From Cliona cf. orientalis (lineage: Eukaryota; Porifera; Demospongiae; Clionaida; Clionaidae), in the NCBI GenBank assembly GCA_963930775.1, contig OZ005705.1, positions 7,192,001-7,256,000 on the forward strand: a DNA stretch of 64,000 nucleotides, written 5' to 3'. How positions within the stretch are numbered: the stretch's first letter is position 1; every line of letters starts with the position of its first letter. Made by a program: the position numbers and the translations under genes. Below the pieces are notes generated by a model. It had not been told where the DNA came from and searched no databases. It saw only the letters and a program-made list of their open reading frames with translations. Shown piece by piece: positions 43,501 to 55,504 of this stretch.

Positions 43501-46500
43501 GATAATACCAACAGAAGTAGCCTAAAGTTGTGAAAAATAAGCATAATATTATTATCAGCACACATATCCAGCGATATTAAGTGCATGCATACACACTGTA
43601 CATGCTTACACATAATATTTTCACTCACCAGGAAGGAGGGCTCAGCACGTATCCTGAGACCAGCGGCCAAATTCCCAGAGAACAGCTTCATCTTTGGCTT
43701 GAGTGACTCGGGAAGCTCTTGGGTCTCCTCGCTGACTGACGGATGATGCTCCTCCTCCCCCTCCTCCACCGCCTCTCCCATGGCCTGGTCGTCCTCAACC
43801 TCTCCTCCCTCTTCCTCCTCTTCTCCCTCGGCTGGCTCGGGCTCCAACACCTCAACTGCCTTCTCATCACCTGATTCATGTAAAATGCAACAGATAGGCG
43901 ATTATTGTATTGTATAGTGATTATAGCTCATAATCAGACTCCGTGGAGTACGTACCTGCACTCTTTCCATCGATGAAGACCTGGATGATGTAGCTACCAG
44001 AAGTGGACGGTACCCAGCTAGCAACGTAACTGCCGTCTTCATTAGATTTCAGGGGCACATTTTCAGAGCTCCTACAAATGGCGAGCAACAACATAATTTT
44101 TACAGTCAACTCTCTTACAATATTTACTTACTTTTCCACTTTGGGAGCAAACAGGCGAAGTTCTTCGAACGAGTAGTCTTGATAATGCTGCAATATTTAC
44201 ACAGTAATCATAACATAACTGAATAGTGATTGTACACGAGGAGGGGGATGCTCCATCAAAAAATTATTTCTCCCCCTATAATTAGATTAATTGGCTTGAC
44301 CACACCCACCATCATCATGGAGATGGAGTGGAAGACGTAGGTGCTGTTGAGTTTTGTTGCGTGGTACTGTTTCTTGAAGACCGGCTTCTTCACTCCCATC
44401 ACTCGGTCCACCTTGCTCTTCTGCATCGACACACCTTCTCCTTTCTCCTTCTGACCCAGCCACACAGCTTTTACCTCAACCTGGGAAAAATATTCAGGAA
44501 CCTCATAATATACCAGCATTTTGTGATGAGTTGGTGAAACTACATATATCTGTAGCAAAATTATAGAAAGTAAGGCTCCCCCTGAACTACTGTAGATTTT
44601 GGTAGAAAAAAAAGGAAATGTGACACGATTGTGTACCTTCATGCCATCCACAAAGACAGGTTTCCCATCTTGGTCCTTTGTGCAGAGGCTGAACTCCGAC
44701 GACACTCCAACCTTGACTGGCTCTGTTGGTAAGATCAACTCAGAGGCATCGAGGTCTACGGCTCTGTCTGGCTGCAGCCACCGGGCCAGGCGACCCCCAG
44801 GAGTCTCCCCCTTGCTCTCCATGAAGTCGGTGAGGAACACCTGCTCGCTGGATGTGGTAACGACAGGGATGTCCCCGTTGAGGATGTTGTTGATTGTCTG
44901 GATCTCCACCATTAGGCCACGGTTGAGCACCTGGCTGTGCTGACTCAGCACCTGTGCCACAACAAGCATTTAATATCAATACAAAAAATTACTATAGTGT
45001 ACAATACTCATTTTGTAAAGTGCATACCTCTTGAGCTGAGGCTTGAACAATTCTCATGTCTGCCTTCTCAGGGTCATCTCGGTTGCCACTCACACTCAGC
45101 TCCTCTGTACATATATCGGCAATGCAAAACTTAACTGTCATGTTCTTTTACACATTACAAGAGCCCCCCCCCCCCCCCCCCCCCCCCCACACACACATGC
45201 TGTGTTCTTATTTCTCACCTGCAAAAGGTAAAACCGTGTTCTCCTTGAGCATGGAGGCTGCACACATGGCTCCAAGGGACACCAGCTCCTTCTCAAGGAG
45301 AAGCAGACACTATACACAGAGATGCATGGTATAAAGAGGATATTTTCTGGAGAAAATTTAATTATTGGTGATCGATAGTACTTACATCAGTGGGGTTGCT
45401 GGCCCACTCGTAGCCAACCACCTGACACTTGAGACCAAAATGGTTGTTAGCATCCTTCTTCTCATACTCTGTGTCCGTGTTCACTACAATGTGTACCTCA
45501 TTGCCTGTGGATGGCATTGTGTGTGTGTGAACATCATAAAGTGTACAAAAAATGTAAGACATATAACTAGACTTCCTGCATGCATGCAGTACATGTACAT
45601 ATACACATATGGATATTCACTACAGACACTTCATGCCCTCTGACCTGGCAGTAAGACAACTCCAGGTGGGACGTTGAGAGCATATCTGTCCCAGTCAGTG
45701 TAGAGGTCGTCAAAGTTCACGTCGACATAAGGTGCCACCACAGGCTGAGTGTTCTGCTGCTTCGACTGAGACTGGGACTGCTGTGCTGATGCAGCTGGGG
45801 TTAGTCCGTTACGACGAGGGATAAGAAGATCACCGATTTTATCCTCTCGCTGGGCAAAGGCACACCTTGAGTCAAATTCTAGACTCATCCACTGCACCTT
45901 GCTGGAAAACTTGACCTGTAGATCACATGTAGAAAGGGTACAATTCTAGCAACCCTATACCGACTCTTGTGTTGCTCTATGTGCAGCTGAAACTAATTAT
46001 GGTATCCTAATTAAAGGAAATTTCCTTATTTCTTATTACCTTGAAGTGTGACACGGAGGCTGGTTTGTAGGGATGGTCAGTCTCCACTGTAGCGTAGTGA
46101 AGCAGCTTGGTGTCACTGTAGGAGGAGGAGGAGGAGGAGTCCTTCCTCTCACTCTCCTCATCTCTAGCCCTCACCGACTGGACAGCTACTGACACAACTG
46201 GGAGTACACGCTTCACAAGGTCAACCACTTCCACTGAATGCTACGTTATGTGGTGGTGCATAAAAATACTAATTTTATGATAATAATATTATTATGCCCC
46301 TATTAATAATCCTGACCTACAGGGTGTACATGTACATGTACGTACTAGGCTAGCTATAATATGCAAAAAAAAAAAAAAAAAATCGAAGGGTGTACAAATC
46401 TTGAAAGCAAATTTGCTTAGTTAGTACACTATACATACCTTGGGCTGTTTGCATGCGACAGGCCCCAGCTGAGCGAGAGTGGTCGGTAGGAGAGTGGAGT

Positions 46501-49500
46501 AGAGAAAGGAGGAGCCGAGCAGTTCCAGTATGTCTGGTCGGAGTCCCTCTCCCATGGCCCTCTCTAGGAAGCCCACCATTACGTTGAGGAGGGTGGAGGC
46601 CAGGTGGACGTTCATCTGCACCACGTTCTGAGGACCCGATGAGCCACTGGACATCCTGTAAGAGGAAAACATGTCACATGACAATGCTACTGACAAGCAG
46701 AGATATCATAGCTACTATATTTTGGAAAATCAAGCAAAATCCTTCCCCCAATTCAACAACGGCTGAGCCTATGTAAACTATTGCCTAATAGCACACACTG
46801 TCAATTTACTGAGAGTAGAGGAATTTCACGACAGGACCGGTTTCCGGGTTGGACTCGGCTGCTCCAGTCTGGTGGAGGGTAAAGGTCACGCCCCCAGGGC
46901 CGGTGAGTGTTGTCTTCCCGTCAACTCCAATGTCAAACACTGAACCAGTCAGCTCAACATGAAGAGTGTACACAATTTCAGGCTGCATAGAATTGAACAA
47001 AAATCATGTTTATTATACAAAATTAGGCTGTAGGGTGTGTTATCTTACCTCCAGCTTAGCAGGCTGCTTGAATGTGACATTGACAAAGCTTTCTCCGTAG
47101 TAGTTGCTCTGAGAGAAGGAGCCCTCACACTCCACGAGGGTCTTTGGCACGTCGGATTGCCGAGTCAGCAAAACTTTATACTTGTACGACGCATCGGTGC
47201 CACCATACAGGGTAACGCCTTGCAGTACTATGGGCTTGTTGACGGAGAATGATAGATCGGTCACCTCCAGGGAAGGGTAGCCGCTCTCCTTGGTCGAGAA
47301 ACGAACGGAACTGCTGACTATCTTTTGGTCTTTTTTCTCCGCCCGGCCCAGGGACAGGCCTGACTTTTGAACAGACTCGGGATATGCAATGCAAAGGGCT
47401 AGTTCATTGATACGTGACTGGAGAAGGTTGCCAGATTTGGAGACAACTGGGGACACAGTCAGCTGTAAATAGAAAATAATGAGTATTTAATTTGAGTAAT
47501 CTTTCACTATTAATTCTGTAAACTGCTACCCTTCACCACTGTTAAAAATGATACATGAAGCCCTATGAAATAATATACTTTATGAAATAATATACTTTAT
47601 TAGGCATAGTTTAATGTATTAGCTGCAGTGGGCAATTCTACCTGAGTTTGCTTGGAGATGAGAGCGTTCTGTATAGGAGCAGTAACCACACCCAGTAGCT
47701 TGGTTGCCACGGCGTTGAAGCCAAGCAGCTCCCCTTCCCCTCCGTTCTCCTCCAGCGTCTTCATCTGCATATACTCGGACAGAATGGGGAATTTGGAATT
47801 AGGCTCAGAGTTGTGAACAGCTATGGAACGGAACAGAACCAACATCATAACATCAACAGCCCAAAACGTGCTTGGTAACATTAATTTTACCAGTGCTAAT
47901 TCCGATGGTTGCATCATATCCCAGGCCAATATAACTGACAGTGGGGTCAGCGAGGGCATCCAGGAGAGCCGAGAGGAGATGCTCCATAGGTACTCCCTCA
48001 ACAATGTCATGCTGCATGTAACGTAAGGTAAGATAGACGTAAATAATAATCAACAAAAAATTCACAAGTTTCACAAAAAATTCGCAATCTTATGTACATA
48101 CATATGTACATGCATTAATGATGTCTCCTACTCACGGGGTCGAAGTGCTGGAGCTGCTGGCAGAGAGCAAACCACTTGAGAGGTGTGGTTGGGTAGAAGG
48201 CATGGAAGCACGTCTGGAAGGCAGCGCTGCACACCTCAGTCACCTTGGCCATCAGCAAACGCTTTTCACCTCCTTCCGCCTCAGACTTCCCTCCCAGAAA
48301 CGGATGCCTCCTTGTAGAGAGAATGCGGATGAGCATTGTCCTAGCTTCGTAGACGGCTTCAGCTAGTTCGGAACAGTCGAGAGCAGGCTTGGACATCTTT
48401 CCCTTCTTGGGGTAGGTCTGCTGGATGTACGTTTTGAGGATCTCGATTGCTGACTTGGCGATAAAGGCGTGGTGCTGTATGTCGTGAGCAGGAGCCGAGG
48501 AGGGCAGCTGTGAGAGCTGGGACCACGACCAGTCAAGTAGCACAAGCAGGGCCTTCAAACCAGCCTGGAGAAAAGAGAAGGAAGAAGAGAAGAGTCTTAT
48601 CGTAGATATAATGTACGTATTTGTGTATACTAAATGTATGAGCTACTCATGTACATACAGATGAAACAGTGGAAGAAAAGCTCTTGTCCAGTAGCTGGAT
48701 TGGAACACCAGTCTCCTTCTCAACCTCTGGAATGCGGTACAGAATTTCTGGAATCTGACCCGAAGCGACATCAGTTCCATTGTTGGAGCGTTTGGATGAC
48801 TTAAACTTGAATGTCACTCTGCAGTGTACACATAATATAGCAGTAAAATTTCTCAAGATATAAACTTTATTCCGAGTGAACTTACTTGTCAGACCCTTGC
48901 ACCTCCTGTAGGCCAGAAGAGCCAGCGTCAGAGCTAGCACCGACCGGCGAGCTGATGGCAGCAAAGGCAACATACCAGTGATCAGGAACGAGGAGAACTG
49001 GCTTTTCAAAGAGAACTCTGTACGTCTGCATCCTGTCACACGTGTAGCCTGTCTCTTTATTGCTGGCCAGGAGGGTCCCGTCACTTTCCGAAGTACCACC
49101 GTTTTCACCAATATCAAAAAGCTGCACAAGGTACGTTTATGATGCGATATAATATTTTCCTCTTCTCGTTCTCTGTACCTTGATCTCGGCATTGTAAGTG
49201 CCTCTTCCTCCATAGAGCCCAAAGCCTCCCAGCAAGACCTCAGTGTCAGGACTGAAACGCACAGCTTCCACTGAGGAGGCAGAGTAGCCCCACCCACCAC
49301 CGTGAGCTACCAATAGCAACAACAAACAAAGTTTAATGATCACAAATAATTTTCAAGAATCAATTGACATCGCAGAAATTTTAAATGGAATTGCTATCAT
49401 ATTGGCATGGTATGTTCCTAAACCTTGCATAGACATAGCTTTGTGCTTATTCAGCTCTCACCATTGAACCTGACAACAGAATTGAAGTCATCTTTGTCGT

Positions 49501-52500
49501 AGCTGCCCTTTCCTTGGCCGGCCAGCGTCTCCATGGTGAGGGGAGGGTGGGTGGAGAGGGTACTGAGGCAGGAGAGGAGGTTGACTGCCAGGTGGGAGCG
49601 GGTGGACTGTGCCTCCTTCGATCGGGGAAGACAGATGGATGAACTCAGGATGGTGCCAGCAGAGTCTAAGACAAAATTCAAAGAGAGATTATGGTGAAAA
49701 CTAAATAGGTTTCATGCACGTAGATAAATCTGGAAATGTTCGTTGTAAAAATATTTTCGTAGTTGATGGCAGCTACGAAAATTAGCATGCACTATTAACG
49801 CTAATGCGGTAAGGGGTCATTCCTACGAAAATTTTTTTACACGAAAATTTATCATACGAAAGTTTATTCACACGAAAATTTCCAGATCTACGGTATTGTG
49901 ATGTACAGCATACCTTCAATGTTTGCCGCAATGGGGTTGAAACAGGAGATCTTGTTGCTATCGGCAGAGTAGCTCCAGAGGATGTTGTACTCTGGGTCGA
50001 TACTAACGGCAGAGTCGGTCAAATCCTGCTGCTCCTCTCCTTCGAGTCTATAGAGAGGGGTAGGGGTACAACGTTTAATAGTAGATCTAGGTAAATTCTC
50101 TAGACAGCATACCGTTTTGCTTTGAGGTCCTTTCTGTCAATAATGATGAGATTCTGCTTCTCTCCTTCAGTAGCTGGTGGTACTAGGCCTAAAGCAACAA
50201 TGTAAAATGAAAGAGAAAATTCTTTTTTGAACTTTTGATTCTAAATTTTCATGTCAATCATACCAATCATCTGAGAGTTGCTGAAAACTCTGCAGTTGCC
50301 GATCCACGTCTCAGAAACGAGGGACTCGTCCACAGCGATGAACGTCTGGTTGCCTCGCGCTCCCACCCACATTGCCTTGCGATGATCTCCAAATCCCATC
50401 ACCGGACCGGGGACCATGTGCCATGTATCATTGTCATCCTCGTCCCGCTTCTGGCGTCCCAGCTGACCCTCCTGGTGTTTCCCAAACGTGTAGATCTGGC
50501 CGGACTGTAGCAGCACCACGGTGTGGTTGTCACCGCAGGCTATCTGCGTGGCTGGCTCAGGCAGAGAGACTAGCACAGGGTGACCACTGAGAATTCAAAA
50601 AAAAAAATGATCAAAACGTCAGAAAAAGTACAAAGTGATTAGTGTACGAAAACCTTTAATAGGAAAATACATACACATACATATAATATGTGCATGTACA
50701 TGTAACATGCAATGGATATTAGCAAGAGTAAATAATAAGGAGGAGAAGAGAGTATCGAACGCGCTATATACTCCGTACAAGATGTTTTCGGAAAGTCACG
50801 CGCCAGGAATTCAAAAATCGACCAATCAGAGCACTCGATTCAAATGGTCCCTTGTGGGCGTGGCCTCGAGTGCAAGCTAACGCGAGCGCGATTTCTACCG
50901 AAAGCACGAGCAGATCACAATATAAAACGAGCGTTTATGAAGAATCTAGCATAAAACTCATGAAAAACGCCTCTATTCTTCTCAGTTCTAAGAAAAATCA
51001 AGTATTTAGCCCCTTGGGCTAGTCACGTGTGCACGGCTGCCAGTCACGTTACTTGCCGAAAACATATTACACGGGGTATATAGCACGTTCGACACTCTCT
51101 TCTCCTCCTTATTACTTACTCTTGATATTAGAATACAGTCAACTCGACCCAACCATAGTATTGTGATGTGACGGTGAATGGCTTATAAATTTAACTCTTC
51201 ACTTACCACACTTTGTTGTTTCCCTGACCCAGTTGGCCATGGTTCCCATTGCCGAAGGTGTAGACCTCCCCAGAGTGGAGGAGCACAGCGGTGTGGAAGG
51301 TACCACAATCAATCTGCATCACAGTGAGGTCATCAGGAAACACCACGACAGCTGGTTTCTTTGTGGAGGGTACAGAGGGCTCCTTGGCCATGACAGCTTT
51401 ATCGTCACCAGAAGCCTGCTCTTCTGATTCTTCAACACTGGCTTGAGCTGAGGTGTGAAAGGGGGAGGGGGGGGGGGAAGAGAGAAAAAGAACAAGAAAT
51501 GATGATAAATTCCTAAAATTACATTGTCTATTTAAGTATGAATGTACGGGGAGGAACGAACAGTGTGGAGGTCTCTTCATCTCCCACTGGCAGAAAGCCC
51601 CACTGCTGATTTGATTTAGGAAGGTTAAGGTCAGCTGGCTACAGCATGGTTGGGTACATGAGCCAGCTAATGCATCTCCCTTCCAAGTAACACAATAATA
51701 CATGTAGTCCTAAAATTGCTGTACTCTTTCATCTCACTCTATTAGTACGTGCGTACCTCCAAAGAGTAGCTGGAGACCAAACGCCGACTTGTCCTCCTTC
51801 TTGTCCTTCTCCTTGGCTTTATCCTTCTTCTTGTCTTTCTTCTTTCCCTTGATCTTCTCCCTGATGGCGCGGACTCGTTCAAAGTCCTCGGGGATGTCCC
51901 CGAGGTTGAAGGCACCGCCTCCCCAGTTGTCCTTCTCACCGGCACAGACACGACAACAGCCACACTCCTTACAGCCAGAGTCACCACTACCACACCCACA
52001 CTTACTGTGAAACATAAAAATTACATGCAATGGGTGAGAATTTCGAAGTTACATAAAGGCTTACATGTAAGGGGCATGTATAAATGGGAGGCTTACATAG
52101 AAGGGTATGCAAATAGTGTATAAGGCGTACATGTAAGGGGAGACGCCAATATATAAGGCTTACATAATATTATAAGGGGGAAGGATTATATGTAAGCACA
52201 AGGCTTACATATAAGGGGGGATCAAGGCTTATGTATCACATCACACAACATGTTCAACATACTTTCCAGGGTCCCTGTCTGGAGAACCTTCATTGCAGCA
52301 GCCTGGGCCATAGCCAGTACAGTAGCCACAGAACATACAGATCATGCAGACGTCGTGGCCCCAGACATGGGCGCCGTCTTCACACATCACTGACAGATCA
52401 TCTTCATCACTGCTGCTCTCCTCCTCCTCTGCACCCTCAAGCTCAGCAGCTGGGAAAAGTCACATGACAGTCACATGATAATCACATGATAATCATATGA

Positions 52501-55500
52501 CAGTCTGATTGGTATAATGTACCTTCAACATTCTGAGATGGTACAAAGTTGCGGCCACACTGTCCATACGTATTGTTGCCGAATGTGAACACAGTTCCGT
52601 GCTGAGTCAGCACACAGGTGTGCGAGCGACCGATGGCCACCTGGCTCACGGGAACGCCCAGAAGCCCCGTAACCACGCCCGAAGACTTCTCCGTTAGATC
52701 TTCGTCGAGGCTTCCAAACATGAAGAGCTTTCCATCCTTTGAGACCATGGCCGAGGCATGGGTGCCACAGGCGGTCTTGACGATGTGGTGGTCCTTCAGC
52801 TTGTTGATGCGTTTCAGCTTCATAGGTTTGGGCTGGGCACGGGCACCAACTGCATATGCGTGTGTGTGTGTGTGTGTCAAGAATTTGTAAATACCATAAA
52901 TAAGTCTCAAATCCACACGCATAATAATGAAAGCTTTGATGCATAAATAAGATGATAATTTACACAATTTTCAGAAATTCACTTAGTAACATATAACATA
53001 CACACCTGGTTCAGCTGCTTCTCCTTTCTTGTTCAGTCCTCCAAAGTAGACCACCCCTTTGTCGGTGGCAACAAGGGAGAAGGTGCCAGTGTTGTCACAG
53101 GAGCAGTGCTCCACCTTGACGTTCTTATCGGGCAGTTCAACCATTTTCCACTCTCCTTTGGGTACCTCCTTCCCAATCAGACCAAACACATGCCCACTAC
53201 CAGTGTACATGAGCTGGAGGGAAGAGAGAGATATGTGTGTGTGTGGGGGGGGGGGGGGGGGGATAAATATGAAAAACCACATTCACAAAATTACAATAAT
53301 ATTAATATATCAACCTTTCCACTTTCAGTTTGCACTGCTGCAAAGCTTTTTGAGGCAATCACACACACAGCATGCTCAGGGTTCTCCTGGTCTACAGTAT
53401 TATGATCAAACAAGGCATAAAAATTGGCAAAAATTAACAATTTTTTGAAACTCACAGATGGAGTGAAGGGAATCCTGTGCGATGTATTTTGCCTTTCCAA
53501 CTCCCATGACACTTCTCTGTGACAGCTGCAACGCCTTCTCCTCCACACAGGGAAGAGGGGAGCACAGGGTGGTGAACTTCCTCAGCACATATCCACCCTA
53601 AAAATAATTAAACACACGTTTACGTTTTTCTGTCAACTACATGCACCCATCAGTAATGCATATCAGCAGTAGTATTGTGTACCTCTTTCTTTGCCATTAT
53701 TTGACCGAGACCTTCGCTGTCACACAGGAGGCACTGAGGACCTTGGCAGTCAGCTGCAGCAGAAGGGAGGAAAAGTATAATGTGTTAATTCACATAGGGC
53801 AAATCTTACATGTACATGTACGTACCTTCAAGTTCAAAGGTTGTCTCGATCTTGAGTGTTTTTGGATCAAGAACAGTGATGGTGTCCTCACTCTTGCCAA
53901 CAGGAAAGAAGAAGAGCTTCTCCTCAAAGTATCCCAGCCAGCCCCTCTCGCTAGGGAAGAAGTCTGGGACTCTCTCGTACACAAATCCCTGGATAATCGA
54001 TGACCAAAATAGCATAATATTTTCAAAAGTTTGAACAATAGCACAAAAACCACAATAGCAGGACACATACACACACCTTCTTGGTATTGCTGTAGCCAGA
54101 TCCAACTTTGAGTAGCCCAAAAGGCCCGTGCACATACAAGTACTGTCCATCACTAGCAATGGCCGCTTTTGTTGAAGAAGGCGTAACCGAGTCACCGGGG
54201 AGGGATATGGACCACTGCTCCACGAGGCTCTTGACCGGCACTCCCTGCGAGCTCCAGTCAGTCTCCATCACAGCACCAAGGAGAACAGCTTGAACAGAGG
54301 TTTGTAGCTCAAAGAATATTTGAGGGATCTGTATTTCAACAACGAAATAGTAATATACTTTACATGCAGTGAGAGAGAAAGAGAGGGAGAGGGTCGTATA
54401 AAACAGCACACCTGTACTGTGAGGTCTCCAGGTGCAGTTAGCATGGCTGCCAGAGCAGAGAGCATCTTGCTAGTGTCCCCCAGAGCCACGACAAGGCTGA
54501 GGAGACAAGCACTGGCCACACTCGATAGCTCCGTGACCAGCTGGTTCTCGGGGCGGACCATCTCTGCCACCATCTGCATCAGTAGCTCAAACAAACCATC
54601 TAAAATATGTGAGAGAGAAAAGAACACACATAATACAATGAATGATAGCAGTAGGAGATGAAGTACATGTAGATATAGGAAACAAAATTACAACATACAT
54701 GTAGTAGCTTGACAGAACATACATACAGCACACGCACTTACCTGTACTCTCGTAAGGCTCATTCTTGAGACCAGCTGGACTTTGACCCTGGAGAATGTTC
54801 AAAAACTCCTTCAGTGCTCTCAGGCAGAGCTCAGGGTGAGTGTGCCATATGTCACGGACGATGGTGAATACTCCCTTCACGCCCAGCCCAACCACAACGG
54901 GCATTTTCTTTACTTCATCTTTCTTTCCCGACTCCTCCTCTTCTTCTGCATCTGTCTCTCCCGAGCTGTCATAGGTCAGACGCGAGTTGTAGGTCTCACA
55001 GAGCTTGGTCTGGAGAACCAGGTGGCGCACATGGGCAAAGATAGAGTAGCTCGATGCATTTGGGTAGGTGATGAGGGAATTCTGGCCCTCTCTAATGACA
55101 TGCTTCTCTTCTGTCTCTCTTTTGGATTTCTGGAGTGTATGTGGGGAGAGAGAAAGAGATAAGACATGTAAATGCTTCCCTGTATAATTACAAGCTTAGC
55201 ACACTTACTTCCTCAGAGTGAGCTTTCTTTTTTGATGTCTTCTTTGTCTTTTTTTGCTTTGGGTCTTTCTGTTTCTTCTTTCTGCAAAGCACAATTGCAT
55301 CTCAATAAAACATAGCATAGTTTTCGCCCATGCAGTAACTTGAAAGGTCACATTGACAAGCTCCAAAGCTTTCAAACCTAACATAATACACATAGCTACG
55401 CTCACTTACTCAGCTTCCTGGTTATCTCTTTTGATATCCTTCTTCAGAACATCGCCAAAGGCTTTCCCCAGGGCGCTAAGCAGCAAAGACCCAGAGTCCG

Positions 55501-55504
55501 CCAT
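34558..55504 (-). CDS. MYCBP2: MYCBP2/PHR (PAM-Highwire-RPM-1) E3 ubiquitin ligase, full length
   Basis: A giant RCR-type ubiquitin ligase that regulates axon and synapse signalling in bilaterians. The start is [18 protein letters not shown] (55504) and the stop follows [10 protein letters not shown] (34558); several dozen short exons. Order along the protein: N-terminal helical region (about 54.4-55.0 kb); RCC1-like repeats (about 50.2-53.6 kb) interrupted by a Cys-rich insert ([19 protein letters not shown] near 51.95 kb); PHR domain 1 (about 48.7-49.5 kb; [17 protein letters not shown]); PHR domain 2 (about 46.4-47.5 kb); filamin-type Ig (about 43.9-44.9 kb); SH3-like repeats (about 42.8-43.7 kb); a disordered section and zinc motif [18 protein letters not shown] (40.9-42.9 kb); DOC/APC10 domain (about 39.0-39.7 kb; [13 protein letters not shown]); a Cys/His module (LCDNHDDGE, near 37.0 kb); RING-H2 (35.6-35.9 kb; CMMC...[11 protein letters not shown]...CPLC); and the tandem-Cys catalytic domain (34.6-35.5 kb), retaining the [11 protein letters not shown] motif of the transesterification site. 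Almost every human domain is present. Head-to-head with NME6. Confidence 0.96.
36797..36871. repeat. Perfect 36-bp hairpin in a MYCBP2 intron
   Basis: Two perfectly complementary 36-bp arms (36797-36832 and 36836-36871) flank a 3-nt loop (GCA). It begins about 9 nt inside the intron from the 5' splice site whose GT is at 36886-36885. Arms carry no mismatch, so the structure is recent or constrained. No target-site duplication is evident. Confidence 0.93.
42539..42694 (-). other. FG/FxFG-like segment within MYCBP2 disordered region
   Basis: Within the long exon 40892-42904 the protein has five FG dipeptides in about 52 residues, two of them in FxFG form (FQFG, FKFG), separated by Lys/Pro/Gly/Ser spacers. 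This is nucleoporin-like composition. It lies just after the SH3-like repeats and before the FSIG motif, which is shared with vertebrate MYCBP2. Confidence 0.7.
45164..45188. repeat. Poly-C tract (poly-G in MYCBP2 pre-mRNA)
   Basis: About 25 consecutive C on the plus strand inside a MYCBP2 intron, so the nascent transcript carries poly-G. Similar runs of 10 or more occur near 39,703, 53,247, 62,072 and 63,329, all non-coding. Confidence 0.8.
49719..49893. repeat. AT-rich foldback element in a MYCBP2 intron
   Basis: The left end (GTAGATAAATCTGGAAAT) and right end (ATTTCCAGATCTAC) are imperfect inverted repeats. The interior contains several copies of ACGAAAATTT in both orientations, so the segment can fold on itself. 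It resembles a small foldback MITE, but I could not define a target-site duplication. Confidence 0.5.
50723..51124. mobile_element. Non-autonomous TIR element (402 bp) in a MYCBP2 intron
   Basis: The ends are inverted repeats about 80 bp long with roughly 85% identity (left CAAGAGTAAATAATAAGG; right end complementary). The 7-bp sequence ATATTAG flanks both sides; counting the shared terminal G, the duplication is GATATTAG, 8 bp. No ORF. It is consistent with a hAT-like MITE. The interior is CpG-rich for this window and contains CACGTG and GGGCGTGG. Confidence 0.85.
52053..52236. repeat. Degenerate minisatellite in a MYCBP2 intron
   Basis: Five to six imperfect units built around ATAAGGCTTACAT...AAGGGG occur in about 180 bp. 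Units differ in length (about 20-40 bp), so the array is old or evolving by slippage and conversion. Confidence 0.75.

Noticed and set aside
44256-44969. 237-codon minus-strand ORF as one continuous exon
   Set aside because: It is partly MYCBP2 coding exon and partly read-through of short introns; splice sites and homology divide it.
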